NCBI GenBank assembly: GCA_038496445.1 | Contig: JALMLS010000579.1 | Coordinates: 248,001-312,000 of the forward strand | Length of the DNA stretch: 64,000 nucleotides | Direction of reading: 5' to 3' | Source of the DNA: Trichosphaerium sp. ATCC 40318 | Lineage: Eukaryota > Discosea > Flabellinia > Trichosidae | Shown here: piece after piece, positions 44,986 to 57,508 of the stretch | Numbering within the stretch: the first letter of the stretch is position 1 | Layout: each line of letters begins with the position of its first letter | Notes under the pieces: generated by a model | Told to the model about the DNA's origin: nothing | Database searches by the model: none | Seen by the model: the letters and a program-made list of their open reading frames with translations, nothing else | Position numbers and translations under genes: made by a program

Positions 44986-45591
44986 TTATTTTACAATATC
45001 TACTGAATTTATACCCAATAGAACGGAAACTTTGTTACGTTGATTAGAATCAAGCTGTCTTAAGTTTTTTAAAGTACGAGGAGGTCTTTCAATAGCAGAA
45101 ACAGATAAACTTCTTGGAATTTTACGAATATCACCTAAACTGTTTGAAAATCGTTTCTTTGACCCTGCAGTCTTATGATAAGACTCTATTCTCTTTCTCT
45201 TCGGTTTACTATCTGTATTATAAACACCTAATATACGAGATACTTTAGCACGTTGTGAGAATTCAATAGAAGATAATTCAGAGCAAGTTGCTCTTTTTCT
45301 GTCATTTGTTTGGTTCTGTTGTTGCTGTTTTTGTTGTATTGTCTCTATACCTAGTAACCATCCTATTTTAGATCTTTGTGGTTCTTCTAGTAGTGATAGT
45401 TCTGAGCTAACAAGATCATGTTTTTGATGTTTTCTTGCTGGTTTTGAAAGTAGTCTTGGAGATTTTCTTTTTTTAAGTTTTGGTGATTTTTTCCTCTTTG
45501 TGTTTGTACGTTGAAGTTTTGGTGCTGATGAAGTCAAAGGAACTCTAGGTTCAAGTACTCTTGATATTTTATAAGCTTCATTACTGCCCAT
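44986..45591 (-). CDS. Small basic protein with repeated LG motif
   Basis: Start taken at MGSNEAYKISRVLEPRVPL (ATG 45591). An in-frame ATG also exists at 45633, but TTTTTTAG just before the chosen ATG looks like a splice acceptor. About 200 residues, very basic (KRKKSPKLKKRKSPRLL), probably nuclear. Three related repeats stand out: LSLLEEPQRSKIGWLLGIE, LSSIEFSQRAKVSRILGVY and LRQLDSNQRNKVSVLLGIN, with a weaker copy at the N-terminus (AYKISRVLE). The consensus is L-x3-(E)-x-x-QR-x-K-(I/V)-x-x-(L/I)LG(I/V). No known family was recognised. The repeats look like amphipathic helices that could be short docking motifs. Confidence 0.6.
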   Translation of the reverse strand: MGSNEAYKISRVLEPRVPLTSSAPKLQRTNTKRKKSPKLKKRKSPRLLSKPARKHQKHDLVSSELSLLEEPQRSKIGWLLGIETIQQKQQQQNQTNDRKRATCSELSSIEFSQRAKVSRILGVYNTDSKPKRKRIESYHKTAGSKKRFSNSLGDIRKIPRSLSVSAIERPPRTLKNLRQLDSNQRNKVSVLLGINSVDIVK

Positions 45592-45759
45592 AGCCCTAAA
45601 AAATTGGTCAAAATAGTGATGGTGAAAAAACATTGCAATGGTCAACACTGTTCGTTCAGTCGATTTCACATTTTACTCAATACTGAAGCCTATAAACAAC
45701 ATGTAGGTAGAAGTACATGATATGAACTTCCGCGTATTGAACGTTTTGTGAAGGTCGTG

Positions 45760-48700
45760 TCATAGAAGTGTTGTATTTTTTTGTAGCTGACTAGAAAGAC
45801 AAATGTTGCTTTGGACGTACTTCGATTCACGTATTAAGTCCTCAATGGGAAGGACTCTCTGTAAGTTGTAAGGAGTCTTCTGATGTTCCATGAACTTCTT
45901 TAATGTATCGGCTAAACGCTCATACTTGATAAAGCATATATTTTTATACTTCAAACTAGAAGCACGTTTAGGTACACCCTCATAAATCATAACGAGATCT
46001 GTAAGAATAATGCCTACAGAAAAAAATAAGAAATTAATTCAAATTGTTTCTTTGAGGTTATTGGTACCAACAAATGGCATGAGAGGTGGCTTTGCTTCAC
46101 TTAGAATGCCTCTATAATTATGGAAATTACCATCTCTACAAAGGTACTCTGAAATCGTCTGAAACGCTTGAAACTTTGTGTTGCTGACTTTCTATTTCAA
46201 ATGAAAATTAGTATTCACAGAAACAAAAGAGTTGCATACATTCCACGTTCGCTTTAGTCTAGCTACTGCTCCACAAGACAATCCAGCTAAAATATCCATT
46301 ACACCAGCATAATTTTGCAATAACCACAAAGCCTATTTCAGAGAAGTGAGTATGTGAGGTTAATCGGTAAAAAACAAGAAAAGGAGTCACACCTTTAGTA
46401 CTTCTATTATTTTCTCTATAATCTTAACCCGTTTCTTTATGCTTTCTTCACACATTATTGCGCTGATAACAATATTTGTTATGCGTGTATCAAAGCGAAT
46501 CATAGCGAGAAGATTTGGACTATTTATCTCTTTTTCTTCTTTGGTCCAAGCACAGCAAAGTACCTCCCTTAGTTCTACAGCCTTTTACACCCCATTAGAA
46601 CGATCATAACGTATTAATACATACCCTAAATAAAGTATGTTGCATCAATGTAATCTGCCTTGCGATTTCAATGGGAGGAACATCAAGTAGAGCACTACAA
46701 TGGATTAGAAAATGAGCAAAAGAAATGGTATTGTAAAATTACGTTTCTTTTTTCTTTAGTCCTGCAAATGGGTTCGGCGTAGGAACAGTAGAAGATATAG
46801 GTTGCTGTAATATATTAAATCCTTTATCCACATACTGCTCTAGTATATTTGCAGCATTGTTTCCTTCAATACATTTAACTGAAGATACAAAACCTTGTAG
46901 AGCTTGAAAAGCACTTTCATCCTCCTATTTATTTAAACGTTAAGAACAAGACAGTTTAACATACTGTGCACTACTGCTTACTAACCTGAAAGTAAAAAAA
47001 TAGTTGTGAAGAGACCCAAGTTTTAAAGAAACTTGTTATAGCTTGTCTAGACTTAACACTCGTTCCTTATTAAAAACAATCAACAAAAAGTTATTTAAAA
47101 GGGTTTAGATATGTTGTAAAAATAGTACCTTTGGCTTTATACTGTGAGTTCAGTTTGGATATTACAAAAGTGCTTGTAGTAAAGTCTCTTAGTGTCAATA
47201 AAAATGTCATGACAAACTCTAAATTCAGTGTTACAATGAGATTAAAGAAATAGCTTAATACTGCAAAAAAAAAAACTCACCTTCATCAGTAGGATTAACT
47301 ATCCGAAGAATTAACTCATCAATAGTTGGATCATTATCTATTTCTTCAGGAATAGAACCTAATCTGATTGGTTGTGGTCGAGAACCCATTGGAAAACGCA
47401 AAGAACTAATACACAACATTAGGTAAAACAATCCAAAGTTTCTTTGCTTAAGACCTAAAAATGCTTCGGACTTTCACGTGCCTTTTGTTCTTTTCGCGCA
47501 AATCGTTGAAGTCTGTAAATACATCACCACCGTAGTTGAGTAGTGCATTGTATACGCCAGGTATACAACTAAGAGGTTCATGAACAACAAGTTTATCAGC
47601 TACCCTACTAACAGCCAGTTTATCACCAGAAGGACGAACCAAAAAAGTGCCCTAAGTATCCACAGTTAGCGCTTCACTTCTAGTGCTATAGAAGTACATC
47701 TCTTTGGTTTATAAGCATGTCTTCTGCTTTTTCTACTGTTATAGAGCCATAAAAATAGCTAGTAAAGAAAGCACTTTAGCACATAAACCCACACAAAAAA
47801 AATAATAAGTGTACTCTCGATTTGTAACATCAGTTGTGAACGGATTTTTAAGATAATCACTATTGCACTCTATAATTTCTTCTATGCTGCTATATGTTTT
47901 CTCCCTATTTATTCATTAAACACTCCCAAAGGAACTTTGTCAAAAAAACATCATTAAAAACGTACTGTGCCCCTTCAACGTAGAAACCACTTGCACTTAA
48001 AAAAATAACAACTTCAGAAAGATGACTTAAACTCCCTTTCCTAAAACAACGTATCAAAAAAAAAGTAGTTCGAGTGACAATGTAATTAATGCTTACGGGC
48101 TGACATAGTCTATAACAAAACTACATGGAACAGTATCACTGAATCTTACTAAAAACGTTCCAGGGAGTTCTGAAAGACACAAATTAGTAATCCTCCGATA
48201 AACCGTTTCAAAATAACTTGTAGAAAGCGTACGTAAACTCATAAGGCTGGTTACAGCGTCATAAGAATCCAAACTGAAGTGAAACCAAGAATGAAGCAAA
48301 AACGTTTGAACCTAGATAAAAACGTCAGAACAAGCGAAAAACAACAATTTCTACCCACCTTATAAACACAAACATCCATTGATCCAAAACAAGCAATAAA
48401 TCTCTCGAAATCATCGAAACGGGCACAATTTTGTTCGTTTGACCTTGAACGGTGTCAACAAAGCAAGTTGAAATATCTTTAAGCTGTCAAAGGCGCGTAC
48501 ACGATAATCTTTCGAATAAACGACATGACGGAATCAGATGGGTTCTGGGACGCCAAAAATAGTGAGAAAACGCGAAAAAACGCATCAGCGTTCTGTATTT
48601 TAATCAAACCGAAATTGATTTGCCAAAAACTAGGTTGATGGAGTCAGAGCCAGCAATTAATACTTGGAAGAACGTACGTTGTTACAGGATCGAGTACAAC

Positions 48701-49470
48701 AGTTATCGGGCTCTCTTTTGAGTTTTTTTCACCAAATACCGTTAGTTCAGGAAAGTTGTTTTTTCTGTGCCCACGGTCACTCTTAGAACCTGTTGTAGTA
48801 TTAGAGTTTTTACTTTAGCACCATACAAAGTAACCCACCTCCAAATACCATCTTTGGCTTTGCCAAGGCTATAGCGCTCAGGCTTCGCGTTAACTTATCA
48901 CCCAAATGTGGAATACGCGAATACGGTTCAACACGCATTCGTTTATTAGCGTCAGTCTACTCAACGTTACTCATGCGACCAAAGGTACAACAACTTGTCA
49001 ACGTACTAGGCCGAGTAATTTAAAACTGCCAACTTGCGTGAAGGCATAATCTTCGCACAGGAAATGCGTAGAGGCATGCTTGTTCTACATTTCTTAGCGT
49101 TTAACACAATAAACGCCTTTCTCGGTGATCCAGGCAACAGCGTACCTTGGCATATTGTCTAGACCGCATTCGCGTTGTTGATGAACTCTAGAAGACAATT
49201 AATAATTACAAATTCGTGTAGTATGACAGTGTTACTCACAACTTGATCCATAGAGAGCGTAGTTGATTCAATTTCATTTCCAGGCTCCATTACCAACCGT
49301 CTGTAGTTATTACGTTTTACAGACCCAAAAGCTACCTTTATATAGCCCCAAACTTGATTAGATGTATCATAGCTCCACTGCAGTACAATTTGACTAATTT
49401 AGAAAGAGCAAATTTATTAGTTGTACTTTTGGTCTCTAAACTCAGCGAAATAACCGACATAATTAGCACA
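45760..49470 (-). CDS. Tandem SH2 - REM - RasGEF protein
   Basis: Multi-exon. N-terminal coding runs from an acceptor near 49470 (NYVGYFAEFRDQN, QIVLQWSYDTSNQVWGYIKV, ATG 49290 MEPGNEIE). The true start is unresolved. A region with FWQINFGLIKIQNADAFFRV and RFDDFERFIACFGSMDVCVY resembles the EF/linker part of CBL or STAT. SH2-1 follows (RITNLCLSELPGTFLVRFSD, FVIDYV, KGSLSHLSEVV, TYSSIEEIIECNSDYLKNPF). SH2-2 reads YFYGSITVEKAEDMLINQRD, then GTFLVRPSGDKLAVSRVADK, VVHEPLSCIPG, VFTDFNDL. REM: PTIDELILRIVNPTDEEFVM, TFLLTLRDF. RasGEF: PPIEIARQITLMQHTLF, MIRFDTRITNIVIS, RVKIIEKIIEVLK, DGNFHNYRGILSEAKPPLMP, ILTDLVMIYEGVP, QKTPYNLQRV. It should load GTP on Ras-like GTPases when SH2 domains bind phosphotyrosine. 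Confidence 0.8.
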
Positions 49471-49734
49471 CTACCAAGACCAAAACTCTGCAGTAATTAC
49501 ACCAAAGCGTTTCCAAAAAAGACGTTCTTAAGTTTTCAGACACTAACAATTCCAGAAGTACTCACAACACAAGATACCGCTTATTCAAGACATATCTAAT
49601 ATAACAAAACCGCGAGCTAAGAATTTTTGAAACTTTTTGAATTTTTTGGACTTCTACATACGTAAAACTAAACTAAAACTACGGTACACGCCGTAGAAAT
49701 CATGAAGTTTGTCATTAAAGGTTGTTTTATCCGT
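49291..49734. other. Unresolved 5' end of SH2-RasGEF gene and intergenic
   Basis: 49291-49470 reads as additional coding upstream of the first good ATG of the SH2-RasGEF gene. From there to 49734 the start exon must lie nearby but could not be fixed. The 3' end of the J-domain/FN3 gene abuts at 49735. Confidence 0.4.
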
Positions 49735-52700
49735 TTAATTGAACCTCGATAAGAATAAATCCGCACCATTTGGCGTCTCTGCTTGTGCGGGTGGTTGAGT
49801 ATGTATTGGTTGTTGAGGAGGTATACCATTAGGCGCATAAGGATACATCGGCATAGATACAAAGTTTGCACCTGGTATAGCCGGTAGAACACCTGGTTGC
49901 GGCATACTGTATACTGGAGGCATAGCAACAACACCAAAAGGCATTTGTTGTACACCCATTGGTGTGAAAACGCCGACAGGTTGTGAGAAACTAGGCTGAA
50001 ACGGAGGTGTATGTCGATGTTGGTTGTGTGTTTGTGTCTTATTATTCTCTTGTTGTTTTGTGTAGTCATTGGTTTGTGCACTATTAACAGTTAACGTCAA
50101 TATCAAGAAGGCATGAAGGAAGAAAAAATCCAAAACAATAAAGAAAAACAGTTTGGGTACACGCACGATTTACTGATGTCTTTTTTGGGCATATATTTAA
50201 CTACTGATGAATTAATAAGTCTTAATTGTACTGATAACATATAAACAAAATAATATTACGTACCCTTAGGCTTGTTCGGTCTCTTATTAAACTGCTAGAA
50301 GAATCAAACAATATTAGTTCAAAAAAAAACACAAGGAAAAGTTGAGTATATTTGTGGGTCTCGTACGTTCTCCTTTGGCATATAAGAACTTCCTACATAA
50401 CCACCTGGTATACTACCACCATTCTCTTGAGGAGAACCTACATGATTTCTACCATTCTCGGCTACCTTATACGGCCTTTCTTGCTTTTGAACCCAAGCTT
50501 GTTGTGGCTTTGAATTTCTCTTTGTTGATATAGTTGTATGGTTCTTTAACGAAGCACTACCAATAGGTGTGTACGCTCTAGCATTAACATTATACTCTTT
50601 GAGAGGCTGAGTATTAGAATTATTCCTTGAAGGAGGCTTAGATGAAGTCATATCGAAGCCAGCATCAAATTCCATCTCATCTTCAATTTTTTTCTGTCTT
50701 TCTCTTTTTTCACGTTGTTCACGTTCCCTTTTCTCTCTTTGTTCTTTTATTTTCCTCTTACGTGCTTGTTCCTTTGCATTCTTTTCTTGTTGATACAGTT
50801 CACGCTCTTTACGAAGTTTTTCGCGTTTGGCCATAATCTTACGATTATTCTCTTCCTACAGCAGTTTAGTATTTAGAAGTAATTCTGACTCAAAAAAAAT
50901 TGTTCTCTTTTTTTTGATCTTTTTCTGTAGCCCACAGCTGGAGCTTTTGTATTTAAAAGGAAGCTAACCATAATTGCGATTCTATAGGTTCTATTCCGAG
51001 CAAAAACAATGGCCAAACTGAAGAGTATGGCTTATATTTTGGTAAAAAAAAGAATCAAGGGAAAGCACGATTTCATTAGTTTTAAGCTTGTGTTCTTAGA
51101 TATTTGGCGTATTTAAATGTGTGTAGTTGAATTAGGAATGTATGTATACGTACCTTATCTAAAATAGAATTCAAAGCTTTATTGCATTCCGCAATAACTT
51201 GGTCGAAATTATTAAGTTTTCTACCTGTAACACTTGCTGATCTTTGAAGTAACTAGCGGATTGTTATTGTCTTTAAAGTAGAAGTAGAAAAAGAGTTGAA
51301 TTGACGAGTTAAAATTAATAAGGGGGTAATGCATACAGCCATCATGTCATCTTTAGCGCTATTATCTATAGCTCTTTTCATCTTTGATAATAAATCATGT
51401 TGTGCCAAGAAATTATCCAGGTCTCTTTCAGCTTGTAGTGTAGGTACATTTAATCGCCTTGCTGTAGTAATAGCGCTTCTATATTATATGTTTTAAAATG
51501 AAAAGAACCATACAATCATGTTATAGTAACAAAACGAGAGTACAAAGAAAGACCACTAGTTTTAAAAAAAGTCAAATGAAAAACAAAAAAAAAAACCACC
51601 GAAATTTCCACTCCGTTGCCCTACTGTACCTTAAAGCTTCTATGTTTCTTGTAGCAATAGCCTTATTCAACCCATCTGTAGCAGAAGAAATCTGTACCAA
51701 TTTCTTAAGCCTATCACTGAGCTGTTTGATTTCTTTTTGTAATTTCTTTTCAAAGTTTTTTGCTCTTTCTAACCAAGCCTTAATCTTAGATTCATCATCA
51801 CTTAACAATAAATCCTTTGTGCTTTTTCTTAACTTTGATATCTCTTGTACATTCTTACTCTCTTCATTCATCTCACGTAAAAGATACTTTGCTTGCTTGA
51901 TAAGACTATTTTCAAGTTTAATACCTTTACCACGTGCATTATTCATGACGCGTGCTATAGTCTTTTTATCACGGTTTTTTATAGCTTGCTTCAATTGACC
52001 AACCATATTTTTTTTCAACCCTTCATTTCTCTTATTCTTTCTGTTCGGTTTTTTTTTGTTGTTGTTTTTTGTATTTTTTTTTTGTTTGTTGTTTTTGCTT
52101 TTATTGTTGTTTTTGGTGCTTGTCAGTTCATCATCAAAGTCAATATTACCATTCGATGATTCTTTGTTTGTTTGATTTGATTGTGATTCATATTCATCAC
52201 GTACAACTTTGGGTCTCGCTTTATAGTACCCTGGAGCAACTAGAGATTGTGAACACAAAAAATTGGAAAGCAGAAAAAATAAAGAAAAAATGTCAAAGTG
52301 TCACATTTGACACATTGCAATGATACTAATCTTAAATTTAAGCGTACCTCCACCTGCAGGACCAGGTACTACAAAATTTGTAGCTGTAGAGGGCGGACCC
52401 TGACCATAGAAATTAACAGCGAATACTCTAAACAAAGTTAGAAAGGCGAACCTGATCCAATAAAACAAATTAATTAAATTGTGCTTCGCCCTCAGAGTTT
52501 CTGGGACGCTTCGAAGAACAGAAAATCCATATTTCTTCTATCATCACATACCTGAATAGATAATGCGCATTGGGGACCACTGTGAGTTCTGTATAGCAAT
52601 CTACACCTGAAAAAAGCGCAGACCACGTGCTACTCTTGTGATTTGCCATTTTATACTCCAATGTAAAGTAACCAAGGGGTTTTGAAACTGTATAAGTCCA

Positions 52701-53699
52701 CTGTATTGATGCTCTACAGCCCACACTAAAAAAATAATTAAAAAGGTGAGAAAAGGTACAAAACAAAAAGGGTCAATTTTCTATTTGTCCACTAATTTTT
52801 TTCCTGGAGACTGTCATCTTATTTACCTCCGAAACTTAATAGTTGGTTTTGTTGGTTGCCCAGGAGATACTGTAGGGCAATTTGCGGAAGGTGATTCATA
52901 TCCATACCGATCTAAAAGAAAAAAGTAAGCACTCTATTTTTATTAACCATCTCCGAATTTTATGGCTGTTTTTACGTACTAGGCTTGGTATTATATCTCC
53001 TCTTACGCTTCCTAAATGGCTTCGGCTTTACGCTACTAGTACCCCTGAATTGATGCCAAACATTGTCATCAGGATCCAGAAAGGCATCAGCACCTAAAAA
53101 ACAAAAAAAGAGCAAGTTAGTCCAACAACAAACCAAAAAAAAATCGTTAACTAAACGGTTGTGGCCCTACCTTGCTCCGTGAAAATTTTAAAAAACATGT
53201 ACGAGAAGAAATCTTTTGGACTTGGATGGTAAAAGACGTAATCCTAGACGATACGTTAAATGGAAAATTGTGATAAAATTTTTTTGATTTTGCTTCTGTT
53301 AATGGATAGCGCTGTTTGTACCTCATCTGATTCATCTGCTGTAGAATCTGTGTCATATGTACGACTGTCATATTGCTCTTTTCTCTCTTGGTCGCTTAGA
53401 ACGCTGTACGCTTCGGCTAAAAGCTAGGCGGGAGTTTTAAAACATTGAAGGGACGTTCAACGCACCTGAAATTTCTCTGTGGCTCTAGGATCACCCGCGT
53501 TTCTGTCAGGGTGTAATTGCTGTAAGTGGATCAGTTTTGAAGTGTTGAGAATGGCCCAATCCGATAGTGCACTTTATATTGTGCTCTAATGGGGTAATAA
53601 AAGTTTGATGGGTAGTACCTTGGACAATTTCTTGTATGCCTGGCGAATTTCGTGTGGTGTCGCGTCCAATTGAACTCCAAGCTGATCGTAGTAATCCAT
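49735..53699 (-). CDS. J-domain protein with fibronectin III domain and coiled coil
   Basis: Start at 53699: MDYYDQLGVQLDATPHEIRQ, AYKKLSK, QLHPDRNAGDPRATEKFQ (the HPD motif that activates Hsp70), LLAEAYSVLSDQERKEQYDS. A linker (GADAFLDPDDNVWHQFRGTS) and PxxPG-PTKPTIKFR lead to a fibronectin type III-like domain (WTYTVSKPLGYFTLEYKMAN, FSGVDCYTELTVVPNAHYLF, RVFAVNFYGQGPPSTATNFV). Long charged helices follow (NMVGQLKQAIKNRDKKTIAR, KAWLERAKNFEKKLQKEIKQ; REKLRKERELYQQEKNAKEQ), and the tail is Gln/Pro-rich (MPPVYSMPQPGVLPAIPG..) ending DLFLSRFN. The J domain implies co-chaperone work; FN3 and coiled coil would target it. The link to the last exons (49735-50166) is inferred from strand and phase only. 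Confidence 0.7.
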
Positions 53700-53885
53700 T
53701 ATCGCTTTATAAGATAAATTTACAAGCAAATAGACAGGGTAGCGATTGATACACTTGTTTTAATTTCAAAGTCCGTATAAGGTGTGCTACGGCGATGTAA
53801 AGGGAATTTATTTGTTTGGATTTAACCACGGCGTTTACTTATTCTTGACATTTCGTTTTTCGCAGGACACTAAGCAGCAGCAACA

Positions 53886-54484
53886 ATGGCATCACTCCTC
53901 GAGCTTCCTTTTGCATTTTTACGCTTACCTAAGGTTGATTTGCGTATACCTACAATCCCAAGGCCTTCGGCTATGGTTGTATTTTCTATTCTATTCGCAT
54001 CATACTTCCTTGTTACCGCTGGAGTAATCTACGATGTAATTATTGAGCCTCCATCGAGAGGTTCGACAAGAGATGAAGTTACAGGCGCTGTAAAGATGGT
54101 TGCGTTTATGAAATACAGGTAAGGCGTTGTTTTGTAGAGAGTTTGAAATGATTTAAAAAAAAATGCTTCGTCACTAACGTTACACTAGAATCAATGGTCA
54201 ATTTATTATTGAAGGTCTATCCGCCGGTATGTTGTTCGCTATGGGCGGTCTTGGTGTAATTATTCTTGATAAATCAGCTGGAGCCTTCTCTAACGAGAAA
54301 TTGAGGTATGTAGTCGCCGGCTTCAGTATTTATTGCACTTGAAAGTTGAAAGTTTTTTTGTTCTATTTTTTTTGACAAACTACTCAGGTATTTGTTGGTT
54401 CTCGCTGGCGCACTCCTTGTTGTACTCGCGTATAACCTCGCAATTTTGTTTTTGCGCATTAAGATCCCTGGCTACCAAATGTAA
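53886..54484 (+). CDS. OSTC: Oligosaccharyltransferase complex subunit OSTC (DC2/Ost3-like)
   Basis: Three exons: 53886-54118, 54189-54305, 54388-54484, giving 148 residues, the usual length. MASLLELPFAFLRLPKVDLR is followed by PSAMVVFSILFASYFLVTAG, VIYDVIIEPPSRGS, INGQFIIEGLSAGMLFAMGG, LGVIILDKS and IKIPGYQM. VIYDVIxEPPSxGS, GQ(F/Y)IxEGL and the C-terminal PGY are diagnostic of OSTC. It is a three-helix ER membrane protein that links the STT3A-type oligosaccharyltransferase to the translocon for co-translational N-glycosylation. It is divergently transcribed from the J-domain gene across 186 bases. AATAAA-like strings follow at about 54555. Confidence 0.93.
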
Positions 54485-54765
54485 TACGCTACAAACACTG
54501 AAAACAACAAACAACTGCTCACAAAGATCAAAAAGAGCTACAACAGCGTTTATAAAATAAAAAGTAAAATTATACAATTTACGCATAATCATTATACTCT
54601 AGTGATGAATTGTAAGCTGACACTCACGGCAAGGCAATAACACAGCAACACGTCACGGATTGACCTCAAGAGACTGTCAGTTGGTTGACTTAGTTGGGAC
54701 CAATCTCGTTTGGCGGGTTTTTTTATTGCTCAATTCAGTTGACATAGTTTTCGAAGAAGCCTGAC

Positions 54766-57387
54766 ATGGAGTTATGTAACGACGTTAAAACAGCGCCTAA
54801 ACGCAAACGCGATATAAATAATGATGCAGGATTGAATCAGTACAATAACATAACGTGTAGTACTACTTTCGTGCTGATTAGCTGTTTTTTAGTAAAGCAA
54901 AGCGTAGAAAAGTGGTTTCGTCTTTGACATCCTTTTACGTATTTCTTTCGTTACCACCAAAGGCCCACGCTAAGGTACGAACAATAAACGGCGCTCGTAT
55001 TTACATTTTACACAAGATGTACATTGCCACTTGTGATTGGCTTGAAGGACTCGTAAACGAAGACTACACAATTAAAGAGCAACCTTTCGAGGTATCCAGC
55101 GATGATCTAATCTGTCTCACCGAAAGTACGTTTAATCATAAGCTAAGAAATATTTAATCCACCACAGTGCAACGTCGAGGCATAGAAGCTTTAATAAAGG
55201 ACCTAAACGACCCAAATAAAATTGATTCAAATTGGAAACAACTTACAATCCTTGACAAAATCTTGACGTTACACCCAACAGAAGACTGGAGTAAAGGCAA
55301 TCAGAGCTTTCTACAACTAAGAAGTGATGCATGGTGGATAACTACATCATCCAGATGGTTCTCTAAGGGTGCTTGTCAAATAACACATAGTTATGCTCAA
55401 GTTGCTACAAGTGCTACAATGCTTGAAGCATTCTATCGGTTTGTATGGTGCCGACATACCCGAAAAGTCTATCAAGAGTACGAAAAACGCTTTTTATTTT
55501 TTTACCAGAAAACAAGTTACCTGGTTTTAATCTGCTTATTAATTAACGTTTACGGTTAGATTGGTTCGTATTGTGGGTTCTCCTGAAGCTGTACCTATGA
55601 TGCCTTGCACCAGACGTCATAAATTTGTACAAGATGTACAGGGAGAAGATACAGTTCTAGAGAGTGAAGATTTAGGAGAAGGATATGAAACACCAGATGA
55701 AGGAGATGTTTCTGACTCAGGTTTGTTACCTCCCATTTGATTTAACCAATTGCTGGGACTTACGATCATTAATATAGACATTGAAGCAGAAAGCTTTGAT
55801 GAAGAAATGGATGATGCTATGGATTTTACTTTGCAATCTGAGGAAACGCTCATTGAAAGTCAAGGTACCTTTACCTCTTTGTGTCACGTTGTCTAACGAT
55901 AATTATAGAAAGTGAAGGTCTTCCAGCTGTACCTACTGTTGTCCCTCTTTTCTTTCACCACCCATGTGTTACACGCGCCTTGGATAAAATAGAGTCACCT
56001 GTACTTGAAGGCGATGGTACGTTTTACTTTGTTTGGAACACGTTTTCCAAACTGATGTTCATTTATTGTTTTAATGACATTTACTAGGAACCTGGAATAT
56101 AAAAGAGCTTTCTACAGTATTACTTGATCTAATACGACAACACAATAACAATAGCCGAGAAGGAACAAGGCTCTCATTAAAACAAATAAGAGATTTCGTG
56201 CTTTGGATGTATAATAACAAGTTTGTTCCATGGTTACGAGATATGGGTGTTAAAGGTACCATGAGATTTCTTTTAAATGTGTGGGATTAAACGTGATTTT
56301 TAACTTTGTGTAGTGAGTGGAGAGAATAATTTCACGTGGAAGTGGCAGAAGGATTTTCCTGAGGAGTTTATAGATAGGTGAGCATTGTTTTTCTTTACCG
56401 CGTTTCGCGCCTTTGTCACAATGCAATGGAAAGTTTGATCTTAGACTTGTTGCATTAGTAATACTCAAAAGGGTTCGAACGTCCTTCATACTAAAACGTA
56501 AAATCATGTGTTACTCTCTAACCTTTGTTTTCCATTTTTTCTGACTGTTGGTAGAATTTACATTAATACTTTTCGAAATCTTACCCGTGATGGCGTTGTA
56601 TCTCAGAGTGCAACCTTTCTTGATGTATTTTCTTCGATATCAGTATTGAGCTCAGCTAGAACGAGTAGTGCACTCTCTTTTGTTACAAATAACATTGAGC
56701 AAACATTACGTGATAATGGTGAGTACCAACATGTTACAAACTTATGTTTTGATAAAACAAAAACAACAACTTTTTTTTGATCACGTGACAATCAAATTGT
56801 TGTTTTCTTTATTCTTACTTTTGGCTATAGGTAAATTTGATGATAATGTGAGCAATCTGATGTTGCATTTGGATAAATTACTTGAAGAGCGAAAAAAACT
56901 TCTTGCTACTCTTGATCCACAAGACGATGAAGATGTTGATGAAGAAACTTTAAAAATGTTTGGAAAACCTACTAACGCGTGCGTCTTTGTGTTAGGGCAA
57001 AAAACCAAGAGATAGAATATTGTCAAGTACAGTATAATTCTTCGGAGATTTATGTTTTTCATTTAGGGGAACTTTCCAAGGTGACTTAAATAGACAACTG
57101 AGAGTGGCTAACGCAAAGCGTTTATCAGAAGTTGACACTTTAATAGCAAAATTAAAAGGTATGTCAAGGAAACAGAGCATTGAAAAACCAAACATGCAAC
57201 TCAACTTTTTTTAGAGGAACTTGAAAATCGAACAAAACAGTTTGAGTCACTTCCGTTGAAGTATCCAAAAACAAATCAAGAAAGGGCATCTAGTAATAAT
57301 CCTGATATATCCGAACAAGTGGATAATGTATGTTCTTCAATGGGTGATGCTAAAATACAAGGAGGTGTTACTCACTTTGGTGGGTAG
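54766..57387 (+). CDS. Nuclear-type protein with candidate BRCT domain
   Basis: Start MELCNDVKTAPKRKRDINND (basic, NLS-like), then AKRRKVVSSLTSFYVF and MYIATCDWLEGLVNEDYTIK-EQPFEV, which fits the C-terminal part of a BRCT fold (x-x-x-WLxx-hydrophobic..ExPYxV). After it come QLTILDKILTLHPTEDWSKG, WITTSSRWFSKGACQITHSY, an acidic stretch (ESEDLGEGYETPDEGDVSDS), helical exons (LSTVLLDLIRQHNNNSREG, LKQIRDFVLWMYNNKFVPWL, NNFTWKWQKDFPEEFIDR, LMLHLDKLLEERKKLLATLD) and a C-terminal coiled coil (AKRLSEVDTLIAKLKEELEN) ending GGVTHFGG. Many short introns. Family not recognised. BRCT suggests DNA repair or checkpoint binding, but this is inference. Confidence 0.6.
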
Positions 57388-57508
57388 CCAATTGTAATTT
57401 TGTGTTTACCTTGTACAATGAAATAAAAAGATTAAGTCTTTATATTTGCTGGCTTGTGCCAGAAGCTTTTTATTTAAGCCTAAGTGAGTATTTTCCCATT
57501 GGCACGAC

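Noticed and set aside
51498-52159. Plus-strand Phe/Leu-rich frames resembling membrane proteins
   Set aside because: Antisense of the lysine-rich coiled-coil exons of the J-domain/FN3 gene.
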